Of a DNA stretch of 13,101 bases, positions 1 to 8,685 are shown piece by piece. Each line of letters begins with the position of its first letter. The first letter of the stretch is position 1. A program made the position numbers and the translations under genes. Origin of the DNA: Chloroflexota bacterium (GTDB lineage Bacteria > Chloroflexota > Anaerolineae > Aggregatilineales > Phototrophicaceae); contig JAPOYU010000004.1 in assembly GCA_026706395.1 (NCBI GenBank), positions 1 through 13,101 on the forward strand. The letters are read 5' to 3'. Below the pieces are notes generated by a model that was not told the origin of the DNA, did not search any database, and worked only from the letters and a program-made list of their open reading frames with translations.

Positions 1-845
1 GGCAACATCGCCTTGAAAGCGCGGGCGTCATACAAAGGACCGCCGGCGTGTTTATAAAGCAGCTCGCGAAATGTCGTGCCCATCGGCAATTCGTAATTGC
101 CCGGCTTCTTGACATGCCCACTGACGCAATAGATCTTGTTGCCGCTGCTCTGCTCCGTGCCGATCGCCTTGAACGCCTCCGCGCCTTCAATTAATATGAA
201 AGGCACATTGGCCAGCGTCTCCACGTTGTTGACAACGGTCGCCTCTTTGTACAAGCCGCCGCCCTTCTGCGCCGGGAAAGGCGGACGCACGCGCGGCTGA
301 CCCAGATAACCCTCAAGGCTGTTTAGCAGTGCGCTCTCCTCGCCGCAGATGTATGCGCCCGCGCCGAGATGCGTATACACCTCGCAGTCATAGCCCGAGC
401 CCATGATGTTCTTGCCGATGTAGCCTTTTTCGCGCAGCGCTTCGATGCAGGCGTCAAGTTGGTCGCCGATATCCCAGAACTCGCCACGCAGATAAATGTA
501 GATCGCCTTCGCTTGAATCGCGTAGGCACAGATCAGCGAACCCTCTATCAATTGATAGGGATTCTCTTCCATAATTTCGCGGTCTTTGAAGGTGCCGGTC
601 TCGCTCTCGTCAGCGTTCACGGTGACATATTTGACCGGCTCATGTTGCGGGATAAAGCTCCACTTGACGCCTGTGGGGAAGCCCGCGCCGCCGCGCCCAC
701 GCAAGCCGGATGCCTTAACGATATCAATGACCTCAGCAGGCTTCATCGCCAGCGCCTTCTTTAAGCCGGCGAAACCGTCGTGCGCCTCATAGACGTCAAG
801 CTGCTTGATGTTCGCGATTTCACGTCCGCGCAAGAGAATGTGCAT
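1..845 (-). CDS. nuoF: NADH-quinone oxidoreductase subunit F (NuoF), 3' end outside window
   Basis: NuoF is the 51-kDa-type subunit of complex I. It binds NADH and FMN and carries the N3 [4Fe-4S] cluster, and it passes electrons from NADH into the Fe-S chain on the cytoplasmic arm. I translated the minus strand by hand: 281 codons are present and the frame is open to the window edge. Seen: the nucleotide/FMN glycine-rich motif RGRGGAGFPTG at about residues 49-59, NADESETGTFKDR at about 77-89, the GAGAYICGEESALL block, and VNNVET. The C-terminal cluster-binding cysteines (SCG..C type) lie beyond the edge. The ATG at 845 is preceded by AAGGGG and opens MHILLRGREI. The frame stays open upstream into nuoE, so a longer start (for example a GTG inside nuoE) is possible but less likely. 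A Pro usual in the NADESEPGT motif is Thr here. Last visible gene of the nuoA-F operon, 47 bp after nuoE. Confidence 0.95.
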   Translation of the reverse strand, partial: MHILLRGREIANIKQLDVYEAHDGFAGLKKALAMKPAEVIDIVKASGLRGRGGAGFPTGVKWSFIPQHEPVKYVTVNADESETGTFKDREIMEENPYQLIEGSLICAYAIQAKAIYIYLRGEFWDIGDQLDACIEALREKGYIGKNIMGSGYDCEVYTHLGAGAYICGEESALLNSLEGYLGQPRVRPPFPAQKGGGLYKEATVVNNVETLANVPFILIEGAEAFKAIGTEQSSGNKIYCVSGHVKKPGNYELPMGTTFRELLYKHAGGPLYDARAFKAML

Positions 846-892
846 AAACCCCTTCAGTTCCTTAGCGCTCGTCCAGACTGCGTAATGCGGGC

Positions 893-1399
893 TTAATTCC
901 GCCCGTTTGCAGTTTGAGCCGCCTCCTGCCGCCACTTGGCCAGCAGTTCGCGCATCTTGTCTTGATCAAGATTCTCCACGTAGTGAAAATTGCATTGCAG
1001 CATCGGCGCCTGGTCACACGCGGCCAGGCACATCACATGATCAACCGTGAACATGCCATCCGCGCTCGTGCCGCCTTCTTCCACACCAAGCTCATCCTTC
1101 AGCCAAGCGTGAAACTCATCCGCCCCTTTAAGCGCGCATGGCAAATCGGTACAGACTTGCAGCCAATACTTGCCCTTGGGTTTTTCCGAGTACATCGTGT
1201 AGAAGCCGGCGATTGATTTCACTTGCGTCGGATCTAAGTTGAGTATCTGCGCTACCTCGTCAATGCCCTCGGGATTCACCCAGCCATATTCTTCCTGCGC
1301 GATGAAAAGCAGTGGCATAACCGCCGAGCGCTTGGTCTCATACTTTCCCAAGTGGTGATTGATGCGCTCTTCGTATTTCGGATTGCCGATTATCGCCAT
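893..1399 (-). CDS. nuoE: NADH-quinone oxidoreductase subunit E (NuoE), 24-kDa [2Fe-2S] subunit
   Basis: NuoE is a thioredoxin-like subunit carrying the N1a [2Fe-2S] cluster next to NuoF in the NADH-dehydrogenase module of complex I. The 168-residue product has the expected four-cysteine pattern: CTDLPC (Cys83, Cys88) and CLAAC (Cys124, Cys128), i.e. CxxxxC...CxxxC. The N-terminal helical part contains AQEEYGWV and the usual IAGFYTMY segment. Start choice: the open frame extends to a TTG at 1435 (180 aa). The ATG at 1399 has an AAGGA ribosome-binding sequence about 9 nt upstream, and the TTG start falls inside a stem-loop, so ATG 1399 is preferred. The gene lies 89 bp after nuoD (that gap holds two inverted repeats) and 47 bp before nuoF. 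Confidence 0.95.
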   Translation of the reverse strand: MAIIGNPKYEERINHHLGKYETKRSAVMPLLFIAQEEYGWVNPEGIDEVAQILNLDPTQVKSIAGFYTMYSEKPKGKYWLQVCTDLPCALKGADEFHAWLKDELGVEEGGTSADGMFTVDHVMCLAACDQAPMLQCNFHYVENLDQDKMRELLAKWRQEAAQTANGRN

Positions 1400-1418
1400 T
1401 TGTCGCGTTCCTTCATAA

Positions 1419-1449
1419 ACGGATTCCCTGCCCAACTGCGGGAATCCGT
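1419..1449 (-). repeat. Stem-loop in nuoD-nuoE gap (10-bp perfect arms)
   Basis: Perfect inverted repeat: arm ACGGATTCCC, 11-nt loop, arm GGGAATCCGT (same on either strand). It lies directly upstream of the nuoE ribosome-binding site on the transcribed strand. Only three T residues follow the arm, so it is not a convincing intrinsic terminator. An mRNA-stability or processing element inside the operon is an inference. Confidence 0.6.
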
Positions 1450-1471
1450 GCAGTAGCCGAAACCCGCAATC

Positions 1472-1485
1472 GCCAGGTTCCTGGC
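1472..1485 (-). repeat. Short inverted repeat just after the nuoD stop
   Basis: GCCAGG-TT-CCTGGC, 6-bp arms with a 2-nt centre (or 5-bp arms with a 4-nt loop). It begins 4 nt after the nuoD stop codon on the transcribed strand. With the stem-loop at 1419-1449 it makes a double hairpin between nuoD and nuoE. Short enough that chance cannot be excluded. Confidence 0.4.
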
Positions 1486-1488
1486 AAT

Positions 1489-2757
1489 TTATCGATCACA
1501 ATCGCCCAACACAATATCGACGCTCCCGATAATCGCCACCATATCAGCCAGCAAGTATCCCTTCGCTATCACAGGCAGAGCGCTAATATGAATAAATGAA
1601 GGCGTCTTGAAATGTACCCGCCGCGGTTTGTTCGCCCCAGTGCCGTGAATATAACAGCCGATCTCGCCGCGTGGACTTTCGATGGCGCTGTATATCTCAT
1701 CATCGGGCGCGTCATAACCGTAGGTCCAGAGCTTGAAGTGATGAATGACCGCCTCCATGCTCTGCCCCAACTCGCTGCGCAACGGCGGGCAATACTTGCG
1801 ATTCTCGGAACGGTACGGTCCCTTGACCGTTTCCAAACGGGACACTGCCTGATTCAGGATTTTCATGCTTTCGCGGAATTCATGGATCCGAATCAAGTAG
1901 CGATCATAGACATCGCCATGCTCGCCCAGCGGCACGTTAAAGTCGTATGTCTCGTATCCCGAGTATGGCTGAGCCTTGCGCAAATCCCAATTGACGCCGC
2001 TGCCACGCAAGGCTGGACCGGTCAAACCGTAAGCGAGAGCAACATCCGGTTCAATGACACCCACGCCTTGAGCCCGGTCTTTCCAGATCGGATTCTGCGT
2101 CAGCAAGGCCTCGTAGTCGTCAACCTTAGCTGGGAAGTCATTCAAGAACTGCTTGATCGTCGGCAAGAAGTCATCTGGAACATCCCGCCAGACACCGCCA
2201 GGACGTATGTAACTGCTCATCATCCGCTGGCCGGAGAGCATCTCGAACATGCCGAGGACGCGTTCACGCTCACGAAAGGCATAAAGCAAGACGCTCATAG
2301 CGCCCATATCGATTGCGTGGGTGCCCAACCATACCAGGTGGCTCGCGCAGCGCGCCAACTCAAGGCAAACCACGCGAATGATCTGCCCCCGCTCCGGCAC
2401 ATCCAAGTCAAGCAGCTTTTCCACCGCCGCCGAATACGCCATGTTGTTTGACATCGGCGAAAGATAATCCATCCGGTCCGTCAGCGGCAACGCTTTCTCG
2501 TAACTCTTGTCCTCTACAGATTTCTCAATGCCCGTGTGCAAGAAACCGATATCCGGCAAGCACGATACGATCTGTTCGCCATCCAACTCCAGAAGCAAGC
2601 GCAAAACCCCGTGAGTACTCGGGTGATGCGGACCCATATTTAGCAGCATGGTCTCGCCGGTGATGGCGCGATCAGACACCAGCCCGCGCAACTGATCCAG
2701 GCTGCCTTCCCAGCGGCGCTGCTCCTCTATCGATTGCGTTGGTGTTGCGACTGCCAT
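1489..2757 (-). CDS. nuoD: NADH-quinone oxidoreductase subunit D (NuoD), 49-kDa subunit
   Basis: NuoD is the large-hydrogenase-like subunit of complex I and, with NuoB, forms the quinone-reduction site where the peripheral arm meets the membrane. It has 422 residues, normal for an unfused NuoD. Seen: MGPHHPSTHG at residues 41-50 (the quinone-site loop; family knowledge assigns a quinone-contacting His here), GIEKSVE near 76-82, DRMDYLSPMSNN with Tyr98 matching the conserved quinone-site tyrosine, then GGVWRD, RGSGVNWDLR, ESPRGEIGCY, and the C-terminal ending IVLGDCDR. ATG start at 2757 with a weak GGGG element upstream. It follows nuoC after 14 bp, so the two are probably translationally linked; they are not fused as they are in E. 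coli. Confidence 0.97.
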   Translation of the reverse strand: MAVATPTQSIEEQRRWEGSLDQLRGLVSDRAITGETMLLNMGPHHPSTHGVLRLLLELDGEQIVSCLPDIGFLHTGIEKSVEDKSYEKALPLTDRMDYLSPMSNNMAYSAAVEKLLDLDVPERGQIIRVVCLELARCASHLVWLGTHAIDMGAMSVLLYAFRERERVLGMFEMLSGQRMMSSYIRPGGVWRDVPDDFLPTIKQFLNDFPAKVDDYEALLTQNPIWKDRAQGVGVIEPDVALAYGLTGPALRGSGVNWDLRKAQPYSGYETYDFNVPLGEHGDVYDRYLIRIHEFRESMKILNQAVSRLETVKGPYRSENRKYCPPLRSELGQSMEAVIHHFKLWTYGYDAPDDEIYSAIESPRGEIGCYIHGTGANKPRRVHFKTPSFIHISALPVIAKGYLLADMVAIIGSVDIVLGDCDR

Positions 2758-2771
2758 ATCGACCCCAAAGT

Positions 2772-3341
2772 CTAATCTGTGGCGAAGGGCTTGTGCTTGC
2801 TTATCTCAGCCTCATTAAATGAAAAGGCGACTGTCTCCTTGCCCAGCGGATAGTCGCGCCGATGAGGATGTCCATACCAGTTGTCCGGCATCAGCAGACG
2901 ACGCTGGTCGGGGTGCCCTTCGAATATAATGCCCATCATGTCGGCGATTTCACGCTCAAGCCAATTCGCCGCTGGAAAGATCACTGTTGCTGTCGGCAGC
3001 CGCGGATCTTCTTCGTCGGCAAATACCTTGACCCGCAGACGGCGATTGTAAAGCATTGACAGGATGTGATAGGACACGGCAAATCTCTCGGGCCGATAAT
3101 CACTGCCTCCCCCGTCAAATTGCTCGCCGTAATCGCTCGGATAATAATCGACAGCGCTCACATCCGAGAGCATGTTATAGACGAGCCCGGAACTGACGCG
3201 GAGGAAATCCAAGACGTCGGTCGCCCGCGCCGCATCGACAACAATCGTCGTCTCGCCGCGAAATTCCTTGACGGACAGAATCGCCTCGCCAAAGGCTTCG
3301 CGCAAGACATCAACCGGGTTTCGCGCCGCCGGTATCTCCAT
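2772..3341 (-). CDS. nuoC: NADH-quinone oxidoreductase subunit C (NuoC), 30-kDa subunit
   Basis: NuoC is a structural subunit of the complex I connecting module that binds NuoD. The 189-residue product has the 30-kDa signature: NWLEREIADMMGIIFEGHPD followed by RRLLMPDNW, then GHPHRRDYPLGKE, at about residues 126-169. The N-terminal half carries the family's alpha/beta fold ending in SAVDYYP. ATG at 3341 is preceded by GAGGA with a short spacer, a good ribosome-binding site. It lies 43 bp after nuoB and 14 bp before nuoD. An acidic, glycine-rich stretch (GEQFDGGGSDYRPERF) in the middle is probably a surface loop. Confidence 0.96.
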   Translation of the reverse strand: MEIPAARNPVDVLREAFGEAILSVKEFRGETTIVVDAARATDVLDFLRVSSGLVYNMLSDVSAVDYYPSDYGEQFDGGGSDYRPERFAVSYHILSMLYNRRLRVKVFADEEDPRLPTATVIFPAANWLEREIADMMGIIFEGHPDQRRLLMPDNWYGHPHRRDYPLGKETVAFSFNEAEISKHKPFATD

Positions 3342-3384
3342 TTTTCCGCCGTCCTCTTTGCCTGCCGTCTCCAGCTAAATGCGC

Positions 3385-3867
3385 TTAGGCCCAATCAGCG
3401 ATGCGTTCGCTCTTGACCTTCTCATGCAACGTCAAGATCCCGTGCAACAACTGCTCCGGGCGTGGCGGACAACCGGCGACGTAGACATCAACCGGGATGA
3501 TCTCGTCAACGCCTTGCACGATCGCATAGTTGTTGTAAACACCGCCACAGGACGCGCAATCGCCCATCGATATCACCCACTTCGGTTCCGCCATCTGGTC
3601 ATAAAGCTGCCGCACGACCGGCGCCATCTTGCGCGTCAGACGTCCAGACACTATCAACAGATCCGCTTGACGAGGCGTCGCCCGATTCAATTCCATGCCG
3701 AAACGCGAAAGATCATAACTCGAGGCTTGCGAACTCATATACTCAATCGCGCAGCAAGCCAGACCGAATAGCAGAGGCCACATCGCGCCCGTACGCCCCC
3801 AGTTCACAGCTTGTTCAACGGTGGTGGTGACGACACCCAGGTTTCCCAGCTTTGAGCTTACTCCCAT
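3385..3867 (-). CDS. nuoB: NADH-quinone oxidoreductase subunit B (NuoB), N2-cluster (PSST) subunit
   Basis: NuoB carries the terminal [4Fe-4S] cluster N2 that reduces quinone at the NuoB/NuoD interface. The 160-residue product keeps the cluster ligands in family spacing: CC in LACCAIEYM (Cys38, Cys39), Cys104 in MGDCASCGG, and Cys133 in AGCPPRPE; the 65- and 29-residue spacings match E. coli Nuo[23 protein letters not shown] is the usual central block, and no membrane segment is present. Start choice: the frame could begin at GTG 3888 (167 aa), but ATG 3867 overlaps the nuoA stop by 10 bp, is preceded by an AAGGGTGG element, and gives the usual short N-terminus. The overlap suggests translational coupling with nuoA. 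Confidence 0.96.
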   Translation of the reverse strand: MGVSSKLGNLGVVTTTVEQAVNWGRTGAMWPLLFGLACCAIEYMSSQASSYDLSRFGMELNRATPRQADLLIVSGRLTRKMAPVVRQLYDQMAEPKWVISMGDCASCGGVYNNYAIVQGVDEIIPVDVYVAGCPPRPEQLLHGILTLHEKVKSERIADWA

Positions 3868-4220
3868 TCCAAACCACCCTTCTTCCACTCGTAGACGAAG
3901 CCTACGATCAAAATCACCGTGAAGACAGCCATGACCGCCAAGCCATAGACCCCCAAGTCGCGCATTGATACCGCCCAGGGCAGAAAGAATATCACCTCAA
4001 TGTCAAAGATGATGAAGAGGACCGCGACCAGGTAGAACTTCACCGGCAAGCGCCGGGTCGCCGGACCGATGGGCTTCATGCCGCTTTCATAGGGTACAGA
4101 CTTGCGGTAGGTCGGCCGTTGTGGGCCCATCACACGCGAGATATTGGCGATGATCAACGCTAGTGTGGACGCGATGACCAGCAAGGCTGTGACCGGACCG
4201 AACTCCAGGATGGTCGACAT
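3858..4220 (-). CDS. nuoA: NADH-quinone oxidoreductase subunit A (NuoA), membrane subunit
   Basis: NuoA is a small membrane subunit of complex I near the quinone channel and the junction of the two arms. The 120-residue product has three hydrophobic segments (about residues 8-30, 62-82 and 92-112). It has the conserved loop [11 protein letters not shown] (about 44-54) and the block [19 protein letters not shown] (about 61-79), whose acidic residues inside the membrane are a family hallmark. ATG at 4220; no strong ribosome-binding sequence is visible. First gene of the nuo operon, 264 bp downstream of rpoB on the same strand but separated from it by a strong terminator. Confidence 0.96.
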   Translation of the reverse strand: MSTILEFGPVTALLVIASTLALIIANISRVMGPQRPTYRKSVPYESGMKPIGPATRRLPVKFYLVAVLFIIFDIEVIFFLPWAVSMRDLGVYGLAVMAVFTVILIVGFVYEWKKGGLEWE

Positions 4221-4266
4221 CGGTATTCAACCATTTGTGCTTTTTGGAACAATCCAAGCTGTAGTG

Positions 4267-4295
4267 AGATTAGCACACTATAATATCAAAATCAA
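4267..4295 (-). promoter_or_regulatory. Candidate nuo operon promoter
   Basis: The AT-rich stretch upstream of nuoA on the minus strand offers TTGATT (4295-4290), a 17-bp spacer, then TAATCT (4272-4267). A TATAGT hexamer also lies within the spacer but lacks a matching -35. The matches are partial, so this is a tentative call. The presence of some nuo promoter here is supported mainly by the rpoB terminator lying upstream. Confidence 0.3.
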
Positions 4296-4338
4296 GCAAG
4301 TTTGCGCCCGCTTATGCGAAGTTTTTCCGCCATGTACA

Positions 4339-4362
4339 ATTCACCATTACGCAGATGTGAAT
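4339..4362. repeat. Imperfect operator-like inverted repeat upstream of nuoA
   Basis: ATTCAC - 12 nt - GTGAAT, lying between the rpoB terminator and the candidate nuo promoter, about 45 bp upstream of its -35. The arms are only 6 bp, so a chance match is possible. If real, it could be a regulator-binding site for the nuo operon. Confidence 0.2.
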
Positions 4363-4425
4363 CTGAGCGAATCTTGAAGCGCAGAATACCAAGAATAGCC
4401 CTTAAGCAATGAACCGCTGTACAAG

Positions 4426-4459
4426 AAAAAAGGACACACCACCCGGGATGCGTCCTTTT
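4426..4459 (-). terminator. Intrinsic terminator of rpoB
   Basis: On the minus strand AAAAGGAC...GTCCTTTT forms an 8-bp perfect stem. It continues inward with five more pairs (two of them G-U) to a loop of about 6 nt, and is followed by a run of six T. It begins about 25 nt after the rpoB stop codon. This separates rpoB transcription from the nuo operon downstream on the same strand. Confidence 0.9.
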
Positions 4460-4484
4460 GATTCTGGCTGTCTTTTGCCCGGCG

Positions 4485-7400
4485 CTAACCCGCCCCCAGG
4501 CCCAGCAAGCCAGTCTCCGGTTGCGGCTTGCGCGCCTGCTCATCATACTTCCCGAAGCGAATCACATCGCCGGAGCCCGTGATCGCTTCGACCGACAAGC
4601 CCAAGCTCTGCAGTTCTTTGACCAAAACACGGAAGCTGGTGGGTATGCCAGGCTCTTCGATCGGCTCTCCCTTGACAATGCTTTCGTAGGTCTTGACGCG
4701 CCCTTGCACATCATCGGATTTCACCGTCAGCATTTCCTGCAAGATATGCGCCGCGCCATAAGCTTCGAGCGCCCATACCTCCATTTCGCCGAAGCGCTGA
4801 CCGCCAAACTGAGCCTTCCCGCCGAGAGGCTGCTGCGTGACCAAGCTGTACGGGCCCGTTGAACGCGCATGCGCCTTATCCTCGACCAGGTGCGCCAGCT
4901 TCAGCATATGAACATAGCCCACAGCTACATGTCGGTCGAAGGGTTCGCCGGTTCGACCGTCATACAAGGTCTGCTTGCCATAGTGCGGCACGGGCTGGCC
5001 CGTCTCAAACATCACGCGATCGGCAATCTCAAAGAGATCGCGAATCGAAAGATCTTCCCCCAGCTCAATGCCATCGGGCGCAGTCTGCTGAATCCATAGC
5101 CTCACAGATGCTTCCAGCGCCTTCATATCTTGCTGGTCACGCACATCGGCGCTGAGCTCGCTGTTGTCATAGACCATAATCTCATCCGGATCGTAGCCGG
5201 CTTCGCGCAACATCTCCGCCACAGCGACTCGCCGCACGTAAATTGGGTCCCGCTCGAGAATGATCTTTTCATTGTCATAGGCACCTGACTCGCCTACTCG
5301 CTCGTACAGGAAGGCGCTAATAACGTGCATGTCGTCATCGAAGTCTTTCGCCTCCATGCCCATCGTCTCAGCCAGCCTTTCCTGATTTGCCCAGGCGCCT
5401 TCTGTCGTCAGCCGCCATGCCCAATCGATCATCCAGGCACGGCCAAGCTCCGCCTGGATCTCATTCTCCATGACGCCATCAAACACGGGCGTTATCGCGC
5501 GGAATCCCATTCGGTCCGCCGCCCAGCCAAGGTGCAGTTCAAGGATTTGCCCGATGTTCATGCGGCTGGGTACGCCAAGCGGATTGAGAATGATCTCAAC
5601 TGGCAGGCCGCCTTCAATATACGGCATATCCTCTACCGAAACGATTTTTGAGATCACGCCCTTGTTCCCATGCCTGCCGGCCATCTTGTCGCCAACAGTG
5701 AGTTTACGCCGCTGCGCTACGCTTACCCGCACCATCTTTTCCACACCGGCGGGCAGATCAGGATGCTCGTCGCGCGTGAACACTTTGACGTCAATCACCT
5801 TGCCGCGATCTCCATGCGGCAGCCGCAGCGATGAATCCTTAACCTCCCGCGCCTGCTCGCCGAAGATCGCCCGCAGCAGCTTCTCTTCCGGCGACAATTC
5901 CTTTTCGCCCTTTGGCGTGATCTTGCCCACCAGAATATCGTTCGGTCCCACCTCGGCGCCGATACGCACGATGCCGTGCTCGTCAAGATCTTTGAGAGCA
6001 TCCTCCCCTACATTAGGAATATCGTAGGTGATTTCCTCCGGACCCAGTTTCGTATCCCGCGCTTCAATCTCGTGCTTTTCAATGTGTATGCTGGTGAACT
6101 TGTCCTTCCTCAACATATCTTCGCTAACCAGCAGCGCGTCTTCATAATTGCCGCCATCCCAGGACAAGAAGCAGGTCAGAACATCATGCCCCAGCGCCAG
6201 ATGACCGTCATAGGTCGACGAACTGTCGGCGATCACATCGCCCGGTTTGATCCAATCACCCTTGCGCACCACCGGCCGCTGATCGATACAGGTCGACTGA
6301 TTCGAACGCTCGTATTTGCGCAACTGGAAAATATACTCGGTGTCGTCTTTTGTTCGGACGATCACGCGGTGCCCCTGCACGCTGATTACTTCGGCTTCGA
6401 TATCCGATACCAATACCTGACCGCTATCCGACGCCGCTTGCCTTTCCATGCCAGTACTGACAACCGATACATCAGGCGTAATCAATGGCACCGCCTGACG
6501 CTGCATGTTCGAGCCCATCAACGCACGGTTGGCGGCATCATGGGAGAGGAAGGGAATTAGCGCCGCGCTGATTCCAACAATCTGCCTCGGGGCGATATCC
6601 ATGTATTCGATCCGCCGCGGCGGCACGGATAGAAAGCCCTGCTCATAACGCGCAGACACACGATTGGAGACAAACTGCTCGCGCTCGTCAAGCACCGCGT
6701 TCGCCTGCGCAATGATGAACTTGTCTTCATGGTCGGCCGAGAGATACTCAATCTCGTGCGTCGCAAAGGGCAGGACCGGCACCTCGGAGATCTTGGATCG
6801 TTTGAGCCTCGTCACGGCTTTCTTGTCGATCACCGCGCCTTCTTCAAAGATAACCTTTCCCTTCGCGTTCTCGATATCGTCTCGGACAATACGGCCAATG
6901 AGGCCCTCGTCGGCTACATCCATCGTATTGACAACCTTGCGATACGGCGTCTCAATGAAGCCCAGGTCGTTCACCCGCGCATAACTCGCCAGCCGACCAA
7001 TCAAGCCGATGTTGGGTCCTTCCGGCGTCTCGATCGGGCAGATGCGCCCATAGTGGCTGTGATGCACATCTCGAACATCAAAACCAGCGCGCTCCCGCCG
7101 CAGGCCACCGGGCCCCAATGCCGAGAGCGTGCGCTTGTGCGTCAGTTCTGACAGCGGATTCGTCTGCTCCATGAACTGCGACAGTTGCGACGAGCCGAAG
7201 AATTCGCGCACAGCCGCCACTATCGGGCGGATATTGACCAAGGACACCGGCGTCAGTTGCTCCGCTTCACGGATGGACATGCGCTCTTTAACCACGCGCT
7301 CCATCCGCCGCAAACCAATACGCAGCTTGTTGCCAATGAGTTCGCCAACGGTCTTGACGCGGCGGTTGCCAAGATGGTCAATGTCGTCGCGCTTGCGTTC

Positions 7401-8501
7401 GCCGTTGTTGATCATGATCATCTGCTCGACCAACTTGACGATATCCGCTTTGCTAATCGTCCGGTGCGACGGGTCGATGACGCCTTCCAGCCCCAAACGC
7501 TGATTGAGCTTGTAACGGCCGACTCTTTCCAAGTCGTAGCGCCGCTGGTCGAAGAGTTGTCCCTCCAGATACTCCCGCGCATTATCCAGCGTCGGCGGAT
7601 CGCCCGGCCGCATGCGCTTGTAGAACTCGATCAACGCGGCATCCGCCAATGTCTGATTCTTTTTGACGTCCCAGGCCGGCTCGTTTTTGAATGAGCTCTC
7701 GATATACTTGTGCGCTTCGTTGTTATCGACAGCCGCAAACAATTCGAGGATTTCCTCGTCTTCGCCCGTCTTTATCGGCGCCTGAGACTTCGGCAAGCCA
7801 TCATCAGCCGCCGCCAACGCGCGCAACAGTATGGTTACTGGAATCGTCCGCTTGCGATTAAACTTGAGCGTGATGTAATCGGTCTTGCGCGTCTCGAATT
7901 CCATCCAGGCGCCGCGATCGGGGATCAACTTGGCGTTCGATAACTGGCGGCCGGTCGCTCTCTCTTCGTCGGCGTCGAAATATACGCCGGGCGAACGGAT
8001 CAATTGGCTGACAACGACCCGCTCCGTACCATTGATGATGAACGTGCCCTTCTCCGTCATCAGCGGAAACTCGCCCATGAAAATGTTCTGCCGGATTATC
8101 TCGTCGCCCTGCTCATGATTGACCATGGCGACCTGGACGTACATCGGCGCCGCATAGGACATATCGCGCTCAATGCACTCATCTTCATCGTACTTAGGGT
8201 CTTGCATGTATATCTGCAAGCCTTTTTTGGGTTTTTGCGACTCATTTAAGAGCGTATACGGGCGGTGCTCCGGTGGCGGTGCAGTAAAGTCGAACTCTTC
8301 CGACTCCGGATGATTGCCCGGGAAATACAGCGACAAGTTGCCGTTGAAACTATTGATCGGGTTGATCTCGTCGAAGAGTTCCTTCAGCTTGCCACCGTAG
8401 AAGAAGTCGTCAAAAGACTGCTTCTGAATATCAATCAGCGATGGCAATTCCTGAATCTCGGGCGTCCTGGCGTAATTCTTCACATTATAATACTGTTTCA
8501 A
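4485..8501 (-). CDS. rpoB: DNA-directed RNA polymerase subunit beta
   Basis: This is the beta subunit of RNA polymerase, 1338 residues, full length. Seen in order: [18 protein letters not shown] in the lobe region; the rifampicin region [20 protein letters not shown] followed by [14 protein letters not shown] (about 434-467); [44 protein letters not shown] with active-centre Lys939 and Lys947 (E. coli Lys1065 and Lys1073); [14 protein letters not shown]; and the C-terminal [20 protein letters not shown] and [17 protein letters not shown]. Between LELHLG (ending near 992) and LYDG (near 1182) there are about 186 residues, roughly 100 more than I recall for Thermus, so a lineage insertion is likely. 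Residue 458 is Thr where E. coli has Arg529, and 445 is Glu where E. coli has Asp516. The start is TTG with a strong ribosome-binding site. rpoC does not follow. Confidence 0.98.
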   Translation of the reverse strand: MKQYYNVKNYARTPEIQELPSLIDIQKQSFDDFFYGGKLKELFDEINPINSFNGNLSLYFPGNHPESEEFDFTAPPPEHRPYTLLNESQKPKKGLQIYMQDPKYDEDECIERDMSYAAPMYVQVAMVNHEQGDEIIRQNIFMGEFPLMTEKGTFIINGTERVVVSQLIRSPGVYFDADEERATGRQLSNAKLIPDRGAWMEFETRKTDYITLKFNRKRTIPVTILLRALAAADDGLPKSQAPIKTGEDEEILELFAAVDNNEAHKYIESSFKNEPAWDVKKNQTLADAALIEFYKRMRPGDPPTLDNAREYLEGQLFDQRRYDLERVGRYKLNQRLGLEGVIDPSHRTISKADIVKLVEQMIMINNGERKRDDIDHLGNRRVKTVGELIGNKLRIGLRRMERVVKERMSIREAEQLTPVSLVNIRPIVAAVREFFGSSQLSQFMEQTNPLSELTHKRTLSALGPGGLRRERAGFDVRDVHHSHYGRICPIETPEGPNIGLIGRLASYARVNDLGFIETPYRKVVNTMDVADEGLIGRIVRDDIENAKGKVIFEEGAVIDKKAVTRLKRSKISEVPVLPFATHEIEYLSADHEDKFIIAQANAVLDEREQFVSNRVSARYEQGFLSVPPRRIEYMDIAPRQIVGISAALIPFLSHDAANRALMGSNMQRQAVPLITPDVSVVSTGMERQAASDSGQVLVSDIEAEVISVQGHRVIVRTKDDTEYIFQLRKYERSNQSTCIDQRPVVRKGDWIKPGDVIADSSSTYDGHLALGHDVLTCFLSWDGGNYEDALLVSEDMLRKDKFTSIHIEKHEIEARDTKLGPEEITYDIPNVGEDALKDLDEHGIVRIGAEVGPNDILVGKITPKGEKELSPEEKLLRAIFGEQAREVKDSSLRLPHGDRGKVIDVKVFTRDEHPDLPAGVEKMVRVSVAQRRKLTVGDKMAGRHGNKGVISKIVSVEDMPYIEGGLPVEIILNPLGVPSRMNIGQILELHLGWAADRMGFRAITPVFDGVMENEIQAELGRAWMIDWAWRLTTEGAWANQERLAETMGMEAKDFDDDMHVISAFLYERVGESGAYDNEKIILERDPIYVRRVAVAEMLREAGYDPDEIMVYDNSELSADVRDQQDMKALEASVRLWIQQTAPDGIELGEDLSIRDLFEIADRVMFETGQPVPHYGKQTLYDGRTGEPFDRHVAVGYVHMLKLAHLVEDKAHARSTGPYSLVTQQPLGGKAQFGGQRFGEMEVWALEAYGAAHILQEMLTVKSDDVQGRVKTYESIVKGEPIEEPGIPTSFRVLVKELQSLGLSVEAITGSGDVIRFGKYDEQARKPQPETGLLGLGAG

Positions 8502-8508
8502 GGCACGG

Positions 8509-8514
8509 CTCCTT
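8509..8514 (-). promoter_or_regulatory. Ribosome-binding site deciding the rpoB TTG start
   Basis: AAGGAG on the minus strand with a 7-nt spacer to the TTG at 8501. This near-consensus site supports the TTG and the N-terminus [12 protein letters not shown] rather than any internal start. A short CTCC-AA-GGAG self-complementarity overlaps the site and could weakly mask it. Confidence 0.8.
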
Positions 8515-8669
8515 GGAGGAATAGATGACGCAGATTACCGATCTGGGACAAAAGCGACGAAACCCACGCCACATCTCGTGAGAGGCGGTAGGGATAACTA
8601 AAGCGCATAGGACACAAAATGTGCTTATGACCCTCTGTCATTCATCCGATAAATTGTGACCGCATGAGG

Positions 8670-8685
8670 ACTGCAAGCTTGCAGT
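8670..8685. promoter_or_regulatory. 16-bp perfect palindrome over the rpoB -10/start region (putative operator)
   Basis: ACTGCAAGCTTGCAGT reads the same on both strands. Its right edge overlaps the predicted rpoB -10 hexamer (8683-8688) and it covers the predicted transcription start near 8676. That position is typical of a repressor operator. No regulator gene is adjacent, so the binding protein is unknown. Confidence 0.5.

Noticed and set aside
1612..2451. Long plus-strand open frame (279 codons) opposite nuoD
   Set aside because: It is antisense to a clear nuoD with full family motifs; the frame is open because of codon composition and has no protein-family features.
8605..8626. Small hairpin (GCACA-TTT-TGTGT on the minus strand) in the rpoB leader
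   Set aside because: It has five pairs including a wobble and no U-tract; too weak to call an attenuator.
8630..8667. Two tiny reading frames with an overlapping ATGA in the predicted rpoB leader (minus strand)
   Set aside because: They are only 7 and 6 codons long, with no clear ribosome-binding site; such overlaps are common by chance.
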